A DNA stretch of 64,000 nucleotides from Crossaster papposus (Eukaryota; Echinodermata; Asteroidea; Velatida; Solasteridae), in contig JBAIAA010000243.1 of NCBI GenBank assembly GCA_037893245.1, positions 186,001-250,000 of the forward strand, read 5' to 3'. The position numbers and the translations under genes were made by a program. The notes under the pieces were generated by a model that ran no database searches, was not told the origin of the DNA, and saw only the letters and a list, made by a program, of their open reading frames with translations. Of this stretch, positions 24,101-36,200 are shown piece after piece. The first letter of the stretch is position 1. Each line of letters opens with the position of its first letter.

Positions 24101-26228
24101 CCGATCGACTTGAGACTTGGCCTACTCTTAGACCACCACCCACAGATGATCCTAGAAGAAATTTGTCACGATTACGTCATTCGTGGTCACGTGACGTCAC
24201 GTTAAAGGTGCAATTTTTCCCCATAGGATTTGTACACGTTTTTCTTCAGAATATTGAATTTGACACTTCGGTGAATCCGATTGACTTGAGACTTAAGACA
24301 CACCTCGACCACCATCCCCAGAGGGGCCAGAAGAAAAATCGCCATGATGACGTCATCGTGGGTCATTTGACGTCACATTAAAGGTGCAGTTTATAAGACC
24401 CTCTATCTCTGGAAGTAAAGGTCTGATTGGGGTCAAACTTGGTATGCAAGTATTCCAGGATGTGTTATAGACAAAAATTAAGATGACGTCATGACGACGT
24501 CATCATGGGCCATGTGACGTCACATTAAAGGTTCAGTTTTCCCTATAGGTTTTTGTACACGTTTTTCGTCAGACTATTGAATTTGACACTTTGGTAAATC
24601 CAATCGACTCGAGACTTAGTACACACCTCGACCACCATCTCTATGAGGGCCACAAGGATAATCGTCATGATGACGTCATCGTGGGTCAGGTGACGTCACT
24701 TTAAAGGTGTAGTTTTTAAGACCCTCTATCTCTGGAAGTAAAGGTCTGATTGGGGTCAAACTTGGTATGCAAGTATTCCAGGATGTGTTATAGACGAAAA
24801 TTAAGATGACGTCATGACGACGTCATCATGGGCCATGTGACGTCACATTAAAGGTTCAGTTTTCCCTATAGGTTTTGTACACGTTTTTCGTCAGACTATT
24901 GAATTTGACACTTTGGTAAATCCAATCGACTCGAGACTTAGTACACACCTCGACCACCATCTCTATGAGGGCCACAAGGATAATCGTCATGATGACGTCA
25001 TCGTGGGTCAGGTGACGTCACTTTAAAGGTGTAGTTTTTAAGACCCTCTATCTCTGGAAGTAAAGGTCTGATTGGGGTCAAACTTGGTATGCAAGTATTC
25101 CAGGATGTGTTATAGACGGAAATTAAGATGACGTCATGACGACGTCATCGTGGGCCATGTGACGTCACGTTAAAGGTGCAGTTTTTCCCATAGGATTTGT
25201 ACACGTTTTTTGCAACCAAGATATATTTGGCACTTTGGTAAATCCGATCGACTTCAGATTTGGTACACACATAGACCACCACTCACATATTCAAAGTCAT
25301 TTTTAGACAAGCGAAACAGCTCTGTGTTTGTCCACAAACACATTTCTAGTTTTTTTTTCTTTTTTTTTTTTTTTTTATTTGTCATTTTTCCCCATAGGAT
25401 TTGTACACGTTTTTTCTGCCAATACACTTTGACACTTTGGTAAATCCGATCGACTTGAAACTTGGCATACACTTAGACAACCACCCAAGAACGGTCCTAG
25501 AAGAAATTCAACGCGATTCCGTAATTCAAGGTCACGTGACGTCATGTTAAAGGTACAATTTGTCCCATAGGTTTTGTACACGTTTTTCTTCAAACTATTG
25601 ACTTTGACACTTTAATGAATCCGTTCGACTTAAGACTTAGCATACACCTAGAACACCACCCACAGGTGGTCCTGGACGAAATTCGGCACGATTTGCGTTA
25701 TTCAAGGTCACGTGACGTGACGTTAAAGGTGTACATTTTTCTCCCATAGGGTTTGTACACGTTTGTCTTCAGACTATTGACTTTGACACTTTCGTACATT
25801 TGATCGACTCGAGACTTAGCACACATCTCGACCACCATCCCCAGGAGGGCCAAGGGGAAAATCGTCATAATGACATCATCGTGGGTCATGTGACGTCACA
25901 TTAAAGGTGCAGTTTTAAGGACCCTCTATCTTTGGAAATACAGGCCCGATTGGGGTCAGGCTTGGTATGCAAGTATTCCAGGATGTGTTACAGACGAAAA
26001 TTAAGATGACATCATGATGACATCATCGGGTGTCATGTGACTTCACATTAAAGGTGCAATTTTCCCCATAGTATTTGTACACGTTTTTTCCAACTAATAT
26101 ATCTTTGGCAATTGTGTAAATCCATCGACGTCAGACTTGGCACACACATAGACCATCATCAGATACACATATAGAAAGTAATGTTAGACACCCGAAACAG
26201 CTCTGTGTTTGTCCACAAACACATGTCT

Positions 26229-26265
<37 letters not shown>

Positions 26266-29200
26266 CTTTTGTTCTCCATAGGATTTGTACACGTTTGTTC
26301 AGACAATACACTTTGACACTTTGGTAAATCCGATCGACCTGAGACTTGGCATACATTTAGACAACCACCCAAGGACGGTCCTAGAAGAAATTTGTCGCGA
26401 TTCCGTCATTCAAGGTCACGTGACGTCATGTTAAATGTAAAATTTTCCCCATAGGTTTTGTACACGTTTTTCTTCAGACTATTGACTTTGACACTTTGGT
26501 ATATCCGACGGGCTTGAAACTTGGCATACACTTAGAACACCACCCATAGATGGCTCTTGAAGAAATTCGGTACGATTGCGTCATTCAAGGTCACGTGACG
26601 TGACGTTAAAGGTGCAAATTATTTCCCCATAGGGTTTGTACACGTTTTTATTCAGACTATTGACTTTGACACTTTGGTAAATCCGACCGACTTGAGACTT
26701 AGCATACACTTAGAATACCAGCCACAGATGGTTCTGACAGAAATTTGGCACGATTGCGTCATTTAAGGTCACGTGACGTCACGTTAAGGATTCAATATTT
26801 TTCCCATAGGTTTTGTACACGTTTTTTCTTTAGACTATTGACTTTGACGCTTTAGTAAATCCGATCGACTTGAGACTTCGTATACACTTAGAACACCACC
26901 CACAGATGGTCTTGGAAGAAATTTGGCACTATTGCGTCATTCAAGGTCACGTGACGTCACGTTAAAGGTTCAATTTTTTTTCCCCTTAGGTTTTGTACAC
27001 GTTATTTTTTAGACTAATGACTGACACTTTCGTAAATTTGATCGACTTCAGACTTAGCACACATCTCGACCACCATCCTTAGGAGGGCCAAGAGAAAAAT
27101 CGTCATGATGACCTCATCGGGGGTCATGTGACGTCACGTTAAAGGTGCCGTTTTTAGGACCCTCTACCGTATCTCTGAAAGTACAGGTCCAATTGGGGTA
27201 AAACTTGGTATTCAGGTATTACAGGATGTTATAGAAGAAAATTAATATGACATCATGATGACGTCATCGGGTGTCATGTGACGTCACATTAAAGGTTCAA
27301 TTTTCTCGATAGGTTTCGTACACGTTTTTCTTCAGACTATTGAAGTTGACACTTTGGTAAATCCGATCGAATTCGTGTAACTGTTAAAGTGGTTTGCTGC
27401 CCTGATTGTTTGATTTGTTCAGACTATTGAATTTGACACATTGGTAAATCCGATCGACTTTGTGTATTTGACACTGGTAAATCCGATCGACTTCGTGTAA
27501 CTGTTAAAGTTGTTTGCTGCCCTCATTGTTTGTTTTGTTCAGACTATTGAATTTGACACTTTGGTTAATCCGATCGACTTCGTGTAACTGTTAAAGTTGT
27601 TTGCCGCCCTCATTTGTTTAAGTTATCGATTTTACCTGAGATGAAACAAAGTGATATTTTTCCAACATGTAGTTTAACTCCCCCCCCCCCCCCCCCCCCC
27701 CCCCCGTATAGTGATAATTTTTCAAACATGTAGTTCAACTTCCCCCCATATGAAATTGATCTTTGTTGGGGGGAATTGTTTTACACAATGAAAGAATCGT
27801 GTCACCACTAGTAATAAAACTGCCTAAACTCCCTAATCCTGGGGTCTATGGGGCAAAGTTAGGTATCAAAATGAAGCTAACAATACGAAAAATGTGATTG
27901 TGAAATCAAAGGAACTGTTTAATTTAATATTCACATTTACTGGCATGTCAAATATGAAAATTAATAATGAAAATATGAAATATTAATAAAATACTGCTCA
28001 TATTTATTAGTAAAACGTGTTTATTGTAGTTCAAAAATTCTTTTCCAATGCAGAAAATTTTGCTGGTGATCCTGGAAACAATATGTCAAAATAAATCCCC
28101 AATATGAATAAGTTTGGGCGAGCTATGATATTTTCCCTAAAACTACTAGAAAACGAGATTCAGCACAAATCACAGGCTTTCTTATCGCAGTGCATGTAAA
28201 TGTACAATGTAAATGGATGAAGTTTTGTTTGGCATAAATCGAAATGAATGTCCGGGTTCATCTTTTTTTCGATTTGGAGACATCTTGCCATTTGATTTGT
28301 GCCGCAGTGTTGGCCGCCGTAGCAATGCCCTGATCTCGTGGACGCTTGTGTGGCCGAACGTTTTGTTGTCGTTGCCTAGGCGGTGCCGGTGGAAGGCCCA
28401 CATAGTCATCGGAATCAAGCGCGGAATCCTACGAATCTTCACTGGCTTGCTTGACTGGCTCTCTTCTTCATTGTAGTCTGATTCTTCGCTACTTTCTTTG
28501 TCGCTTTCCACGTTAGAAATGCAGTGGGAAAGCAGATTCATGGCTTGCTGCGATGACATTCTACGGGGTCGCAGGACCGATGAATCCGCCATGTTTGTTG
28601 TGGTTACACATGTCGCGCGCATCGTACGCGCCGCATCGATTTATGGATGCACTATTAGCTAGCCTAATTCAAGTCCCGTTGAAAACAGTGTAAAATCAAC
28701 AATGTTCAGTACCAAGTTTCATGCACACCGACATCACTGGGGTTTCTCAAACAACAATTAGATTATTGTCTTGGTCTTTATCTTTCCATTTCTTTTTAAT
28801 TTTTAGTGGGTTAGCCAATTACATTTTTTAATATTCACACCAAAAGAAACTCACCTCCCGAAAAGTGATACTTCCCGAGACTGAAAACAGCCATTTTACA
28901 AATGGCATCCCTCCACGTTTTAGGGCAATTAGGACCCATTTTGTAACCGTGATTTTATCAAGTCTGCCCTCAGATTGAAGCTCAAAAACCAGGGAGTTGA
29001 TCCCAATGCTATTTGTACACAATCCAACATTTTTTTTATACCAAACGGTCTCCTTTTTCAAAAGAAACTGTGGGGGCACATTTCATGCTAATGAGTTCGC
29101 GTAGAAATTCTCCTTTCAATTAGAGTGGTGCACCCTTTGGTACACTCCATTAAACTTGGTATGCAATTCACGTGACGTCACAATAAAGGTGCAGGTTTTC

Positions 29201-30133
29201 CCCATAGGATTTGTACACGTTTTTTTCAACTAATATATCTTTGGCACTTGTGTAAATCCAATCGACTTCAGACTTGGCACACACATAGACCACCACATAT
29301 TGAAAGTAACGTTAGACAATCGAAACAGCTCTGTGTTTGTCCACAAACACATGTCTAGTTTTTTTTTTTTTTTCTTTGCCTTTTGTTCTTCATAGGATTT
29401 GTACACGTTTGTTCAGACAATACACTTTGACACTTTGGGAAATCCGATCGACTTGAGACTTGGCATACACTTAGACAACCACCCAAGGACGGTCCTAGAA
29501 GAAATTCGTCGCGATTACGTCATTCAAGGTCACGTGACTTCGCGTTAAAGGTGAAATTTTCCCCATAGGTTTTGTACACGTTTTTCTTCAGACTATTGAA
29601 TTTGACACTTCGGTAAATCCGACCGACTTGAAACTTGGCATGCCCTTAGAACACCACCCCCAGATGTTCCTGAAAGAAATTTGGCACGATTGCGTCATTG
29701 AACGTCACGTGACGTCACGTTAAAGGTGCACACTTTTCTCCCATTGGTTTGGTACACGTTTTTCTTTAGACTATTGACTTTGACACTTTAGTAAATCCGA
29801 TCGACTTAAGACTCAGCACACACTTAGACCACCATCCACAGACGGTCCTAAAAAAAAATCGGCACGATTACGTCATTCAAGGTCACGGAGCGTCACGTTA
29901 AAGGTTCAATTTTCCCCCATAGGTTTTGTACACGTTTTTCTTTAGACTGTTGACTTTGACACTTTCGTAAATTTGATCGACTTGAGACTTGACACACACA
30001 TAGACCACCACACACACATATTGAAAGTAATGTAAGACACTCGAAACAGCTCTGTGTTTGTCCACAAACACATGTCTAGTTTTTTTTTTTAGCTGTTTCG
30101 GTTTTTCACCGAAACAGCTTTTGTTTTCGTTCT

Positions 30134-30184
<51 letters not shown>

Positions 30185-32305
30185 TTTTTTTTTTCTTTGC
30201 CTTTTTTTCCCCATAGGATTTGTACACGTTTGTTCAGACAATACACTTTGACACTTTGGGAAATCCGATCGACTTGAAACTTGGCATACACTTAGACAAC
30301 CACCCAAGGACGGTCCTAGAAGAAATTCGTCGCGATTACGTCATTCAAGGTCACGTGACTTCGCGTTAAAGGTTAAATTTTCCCCATAGGTTTTGTACAC
30401 GTTTTCCTTCAGACCTTCGACTTTGACACTTTGGTAAATCCGACCGACTTGAAACTTGGCATACACTTAGAACACCACCCCTAGATGTTTCTGAAAAAAA
30501 TTCGGCACGATTGCGTCATTCAAGGTCACGTGACGTCACATTAAAGGTGCACATTTTTCACCCATAGGTTTTGTACACGTTTATGTTTAGACTGTTGACT
30601 TTGACACTGTAGTAAATCCGATCGACTTGAGACTTGGCACACACTTAGACCACCATCTACAGACGGCCCTAAAAGAAATTTGGCACGATTACGTCATTCA
30701 AGGTCACGGGGCGTCACGTTAAAGTTTCATTTTTCCCCATAGATTTTGTACACGTTTTTTTTTAGACTATTGCCGTTGACACTTTAGTAAATCTGATCGA
30801 CTTGAGACTTGGCACACACAAAAGACCACCACACACATATTAAAAGTAATTTTAGACACTCGAAACAGCTCTGTGTTTGTCCACAAACACATGTCTAGTT
30901 TTTCTTTGCCTTTTGTTCTCCATAGGATTTGTACACGTTTGTTCAGACAATACACTTTGACACTTTGGTAAATCCGATCGATTTGAAACTTGGCATACAT
31001 TTAGACAACCACCCAAGGACGGTCCTAGAAGAAATTCGTCGCGATTACGTCACTCAAGGTCACGTGACTTTGCGTTAAAGGTTAAATTTTTCCCATAGGT
31101 TTTGTACACGTTTTTCTTCACACTATTGACTTTGACACTTTGGTACATCCGACCGACTTGAAACTTGGCATACACTTAGAACATCACCCACAGATAGTCC
31201 TGGAAGAAATTCGGCACGATTGCGTCATTCAAGGTCACGTAACGTCACGTTAAAGTTTCAATTTTTTCCCCCATAGGTTTTGTACACGTTTTTCTTTAGA
31301 CTATGACTTCGACACTTTCGTAAATTTGATCGACTTGAGACTTGGCACACACTTAGACCACCATTCACAGACGGTCCTAGAAGACATTCGGCACGATTAC
31401 GTCATTCAAGGTCACGGGGCGTCACGTTAAAGCCTCAATTTCCCCCCATAGGTTTTGTACATGTTTTTTTTTAGGCTATTGACTTTGACACTTTAGTAAA
31501 TCCGATCGACTTGAGACTTGGCACACACAAAAGACCACCACATACATATTGAAAGTAATTTTAGACACTCGAAACAGCTCTGTGTTTGTCCACAAACACA
31601 TGTCTAGTTTTTTTTAAGTTTTTTTTGCCTTTTGTTCTCCATAGGATTTGTACACGTTTGTTCAGACAATACACTTTGACACTTTGGTAAATCCGATGGA
31701 CTTGAGACTTGGCATACACTTAGACAACCACCCAAGGACGGTCCTAGAAGAAATTCGTCGCGATTACGTCATTCAAGGTCACGTGACTTCGCGTTAAATG
31801 TGAAATTTTTCCCATAGGTTTTGTACACGTTTTTCCTCAGACTATTGAATTTGACACTTTGGTAAATCCAACCGACTTGAAACTTGCCATATACTCAGAA
31901 CACCACCACCAGATGTTTCTGAAAGAAATTCAGCACGATTGCGTCATTCAAGGTCACGTGACGTCAAGTTAAAGGTTTAATTTGTCCCCCATAGGTTTTG
32001 TACACGTTTTTCTTTAGACTATTGACTTTGACACTTTCTTAAATTTGATCGACTTGAGACTTGGCACACACATAGACCACTACTAACACATATTGAAAAT
32101 AATGTAAGACACTCGAAACAGCTCTGTGTTTGTCCACAAACACATGTCTATTGAGCTGTTTCGGTTTTTCACCGAAACAGCTATTGTTTTCGTTCTGGTT
32201 TTTTTTTTTTTTAGCTGTTTCGGTTTTTCACCGAAACAGCTTTTGTTTTCGTTAAAGTTTTTAGCTGTTTCGGTTTTTCACCGAAACAGCTTTTGTTTTC
32301 GTTCT

Positions 32306-32367
<62 letters not shown>

Positions 32368-33189
32368 CTTTGCCTTTTTTTCCCCATAGGATTTGTACAC
32401 GTTTGTTCAGACAATACACTTTGACACTTTGGGAAATCCGATCGACTTGAAACTTGGCATACACTTAGACAACCACCCAAGGACGGTCCTAGAAGAAATT
32501 CGTCGCGATTACGTCATTCAAGGTCACGTGACTTCGCGTTAAAGGTTAAATTTTCCCCATAGGTTTTGTACACGTTTTCCTTCAGACCTTTGACTTTGAC
32601 ACTTTGGTAAATCCGACCGACTTGAAACTTGGCATACACTTAGAACACCACCCCTAGATGTTTCTGAAAAAAATTCGGCACGATTGCGTCATTCAAGGTC
32701 ACGTGACGTCACATTAAAGGTGCACATTTTTCACCCATAGGTTTTGTACACGTTTATGTTTAGACTGTTGACTTTGACACTGTAGTAAATCCGATCGACT
32801 TGAGACTTGGCACACACTTAGACCACCATCTACAGACGGCCCTAAAAGAAATTTGGCACGATTACGTCATTCAAGGTCACGGGGCGTCACGTTAAAGTTT
32901 CATTTTTCCCCATAGATTTTGTACACGTTTTTCTTTAGACTATTGCCGTTGACACTTTAGTAAATCTGATCGACTTGAGACTTTGCACACACATAGACCA
33001 CCACACACACATATTGAAAATAATGTAAGACACTCGAAACAGCTCTGTGTTTGTCCACAAACACATGTCTAGTTTTTCTTTCTTTTTTTTTTAGCTGTTT
33101 CGGCATTTCAGCCGAAACAGCTTTTGTTTTCGTTAAAGTTTTTTTAGCTGTTTCGGCCTTTCAGCCGAAACAGCTTTTGTTTTCGTTAA

Positions 33190-33229
<40 letters not shown>

Positions 33230-36200
33230 TCACTTTTTCCCATAGGATTTGTACACGTTTTTTCTGCCAATACACTTTGACACTTTGATAAATCCGATCG
33301 ACCTGAGACTTGGCATACATTTAGACAACCACCCAAGGACGGTCCTAGAAGAAATTCGGCACGATTACGTCATTCAAGGTCACGGGGCGTCACGTTAAAG
33401 GTTCAATTTTCCCCCATAGGTTTTGTACACGTTTTTCTTTAGACTATTGACTTTGACACTAGTAAATCTGATCGACTTGAGACTTGGCACACACAAAAGA
33501 CCACCACATATACATTGAAAGTAACTTTGGACACTCGAAACAGCTCTGTGTTTGTCCACAAACACATGTCTAGTTTTTTTTTTTTTTTCTTTGCCTTTTG
33601 TTCTTCATAGGATTTGTACACGTTTGTTCAGACAATACACTTTGACACTTTGGGAAATCCGATCGACTTGAGACTTGGCATACACTTAGACAACCACCCA
33701 AGGACGGTCCTAGAAGAAATTCGTCGCGATTACGTCATTCAAGGTCACGTGACTTCGCGTTAAAGGTGAAATTTTCCCCATAGGTTTTGTACACGTTTTT
33801 CTTCAGACTATTGAATTTGACACTTCGGTAAATCCGACCGACTTGAAACTTGGCATGTCCTTAGAACACCACCCCCAGATGTTCCTGAAAGAAATTTGGC
33901 ACGATTGCGTCATTGAACGTCACGTGACGTCACATTAAAGGTGGACATTTTTCTCCCATTGGTTTTGTACACGTTTTTCTTTAGACTATTGACTTTGACA
34001 CTTTAGTAAATCCGATCGACTTAAGACTTAGCACACACTTAGACCACCATCCACAGACGGTCCTAGAAAAAAATCGGCACGATTACGTCATTCAAGGTCA
34101 CGGAGCGTCACGTTAAAGGTTCAATTTTCCCCCATAGGTTTTGTACACGTTTTTCTTTAGACTGTTGACTTTGACACTTTCGTAAATTTGATCGACTTGA
34201 GACTTGGCACACACATAGACCACCACACACACATATTGAAAGTAATGTAAGACACTCGAAACAGCTCTGTGTTTGTCCACAAACACATGTCTAGTTTTCT
34301 TTTGTTTTTCAGATTTTTCTTCATAGGATTTGCACACGTTTGTTCAGACAGGGCACTTTGACACTTTGGGAAATCCGATCGACTTGAAACTTGGCATACA
34401 TTTAGACAACCACCCAAGGACGGTCCTAAAAGAAATTTGTCACGATTACGTAGTTCAAGGTCACGTTACCTCACGTTAAAGGTGAAAATTTCCCCATAGG
34501 TTTTGTACACGTTTTTCTTCAGACTATCGACTTTGGCACTTCGGTAAATCCGACCGACTTGAAACTTGGCATACACTTAGAACACCACCCCCAGATGTTT
34601 CTGAAAGAAATTCGGCACGATTGCGTCATTCAAGGTCACGTGACGTCACATTAAAGGTTCACATTTTTCTCCCATTGGTTTTGTACACGTTTTTCTTTAG
34701 ACTATTGACTTTGACACTTTAGTAAATCCGATCGACTTGAGACTTGGCACACACTTAGACCACCATCCACAGACGGCCCTAGAATAAATTCGGCACGATT
34801 ACGTCATTCAAGGTCACGGGGCGTCACGTTAAAGTTTCTATTTTTTCCCCATAGGTTTTGTACACGTTTTTCTTTAGACTATTGCCTTTGACACTTTAGT
34901 AAATCTGATCGACTTGAGACTTGGCACACACACAAGCCCATCACACACATATTGAAAGACACTCGAAACAGCTCTGTGTTTGTCCACAAACACATGTCTA
35001 GTTTTCAATTGTAACGATGCTGGAGCGGATTTTGAGTTTTTGACCATGTCAGATCCCTCCAGCCCCGTACGTTAAAACCCTGGCCAGATTATGTTAAGGA
35101 GAAATGATGAAAGAGTGGTGTTCTAATTCAAAAGTATGTGCTTGATTTCTGAATGTGTAATTACGAACCGCCATGGGCGTCAATCCTGGGGGGGACAGGG
35201 GGACACGTCCCCCCCATATTTTGAAGGGTGGGGGACACAATATCAAATGTCCCCCCCGTGTTTTTGAACTCGTGTATCTCATAATATAGTCGGGGAGCCC
35301 AGCCGAGTTTAATCATAATTTTGAGTGCAAAAGGTTTGAAGCGTGGGATATGTAGGGCCAGGGTGACTGGGACAACTGCAAAATGGGTTTTCTTAAGTTT
35401 GGCGAGTGGTGCGTTGGGAGGGGGGAGCCCCTGACAGACCCCCAAAAATTCGATTTAATCATAATCTTGAGTGCAAACATAATTTCTTCGAAGTCGAAAG
35501 TTTGTCGTGTTTTAGGATTTGTATACTTAAAATAAATATAATTGTGCTAAGTACATTTAAGAAGGTCTTTAATTAGTGCTAATTACACGTTTGATCATAA
35601 TTTTGAGTGCAAGGATAAAACAAGTGTCAATGTGTAGCTGACACCTTGCTGGAGTAAAATTCGCCACTTAAGAAAGTTTCAAGTGGTGCTATATACCTAA
35701 TTAAGAAAGAACCAAAGGTCATCATAAGTCATTAAACACTAATAATTATAACTTGCATTTATGTTAATATCAACAGATTATCGTAGACCGATCACTAATT
35801 AAGAAGGTATGTAATTAGTGCTAATTACACGTTTAATGTGTAGCTGACACCTTGCTGGAGCAAAATCCACCACTTAAACAAGTTTCAATTGGTGCAATCC
35901 CTAATTAAGAAAGGGTCAAAGGCCATTTAAACTAAAAGTTAATAAACACTGATAATTATAATGTTGATTGCAACTTGCATTTCTATGTGGATCAACCGTT
36001 TATTATGTTCCAATCACTGATTACACGGCGCAATGTCCGATCAAAATGTCCGAATAATAAATGATTATAATAATAATTGAAATCATAAAACGAGCGTCAA
36101 AGTGTACATGTACTTTACCAAACGCAGGAATAAAACCCACCACATAAGAAATATTACAAACAGTCATGAAGTTGATTGCAATTGCCTGTACCCTCTCAAA

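Larger units (their letters stand above)
19989..27366 (+). mobile_element. Helitron-like tandem-repeat array, left block
   Basis: Head-to-tail units, each made of one to several ~170-bp monomers starting CCCATAGGTTTTGTACACG and ending GTGACGTCACGTTAAAGG. A second monomer type (AGACCCTCTATCTCTGGAAG ... GATGACGTCATC) is mixed in between about 21700 and 27250. Each unit closes with CGAAACAGCT, the hairpin TGTGTTTGTCCACAAACACA, then TGTCTAG and a T tract. Such ends lie at 20820, 22167, 24013, 25349 and 26230. An 8-bp hairpin a few bases before a CTRR end, followed by T, is the Helitron 3' signature. The internal tandem repeats and lack of any Rep/helicase ORF fit non-autonomous HINE-type elements. 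Open frames here are only poly-Lys/Phe translations of T tracts. Confidence 0.65.

Noticed and set aside
20070..33230. ORFs with poly-Lys or poly-Phe tracts across the array
   Set aside because: Direct translation of T tracts flanked by satellite monomers. The same peptides recur with every unit.
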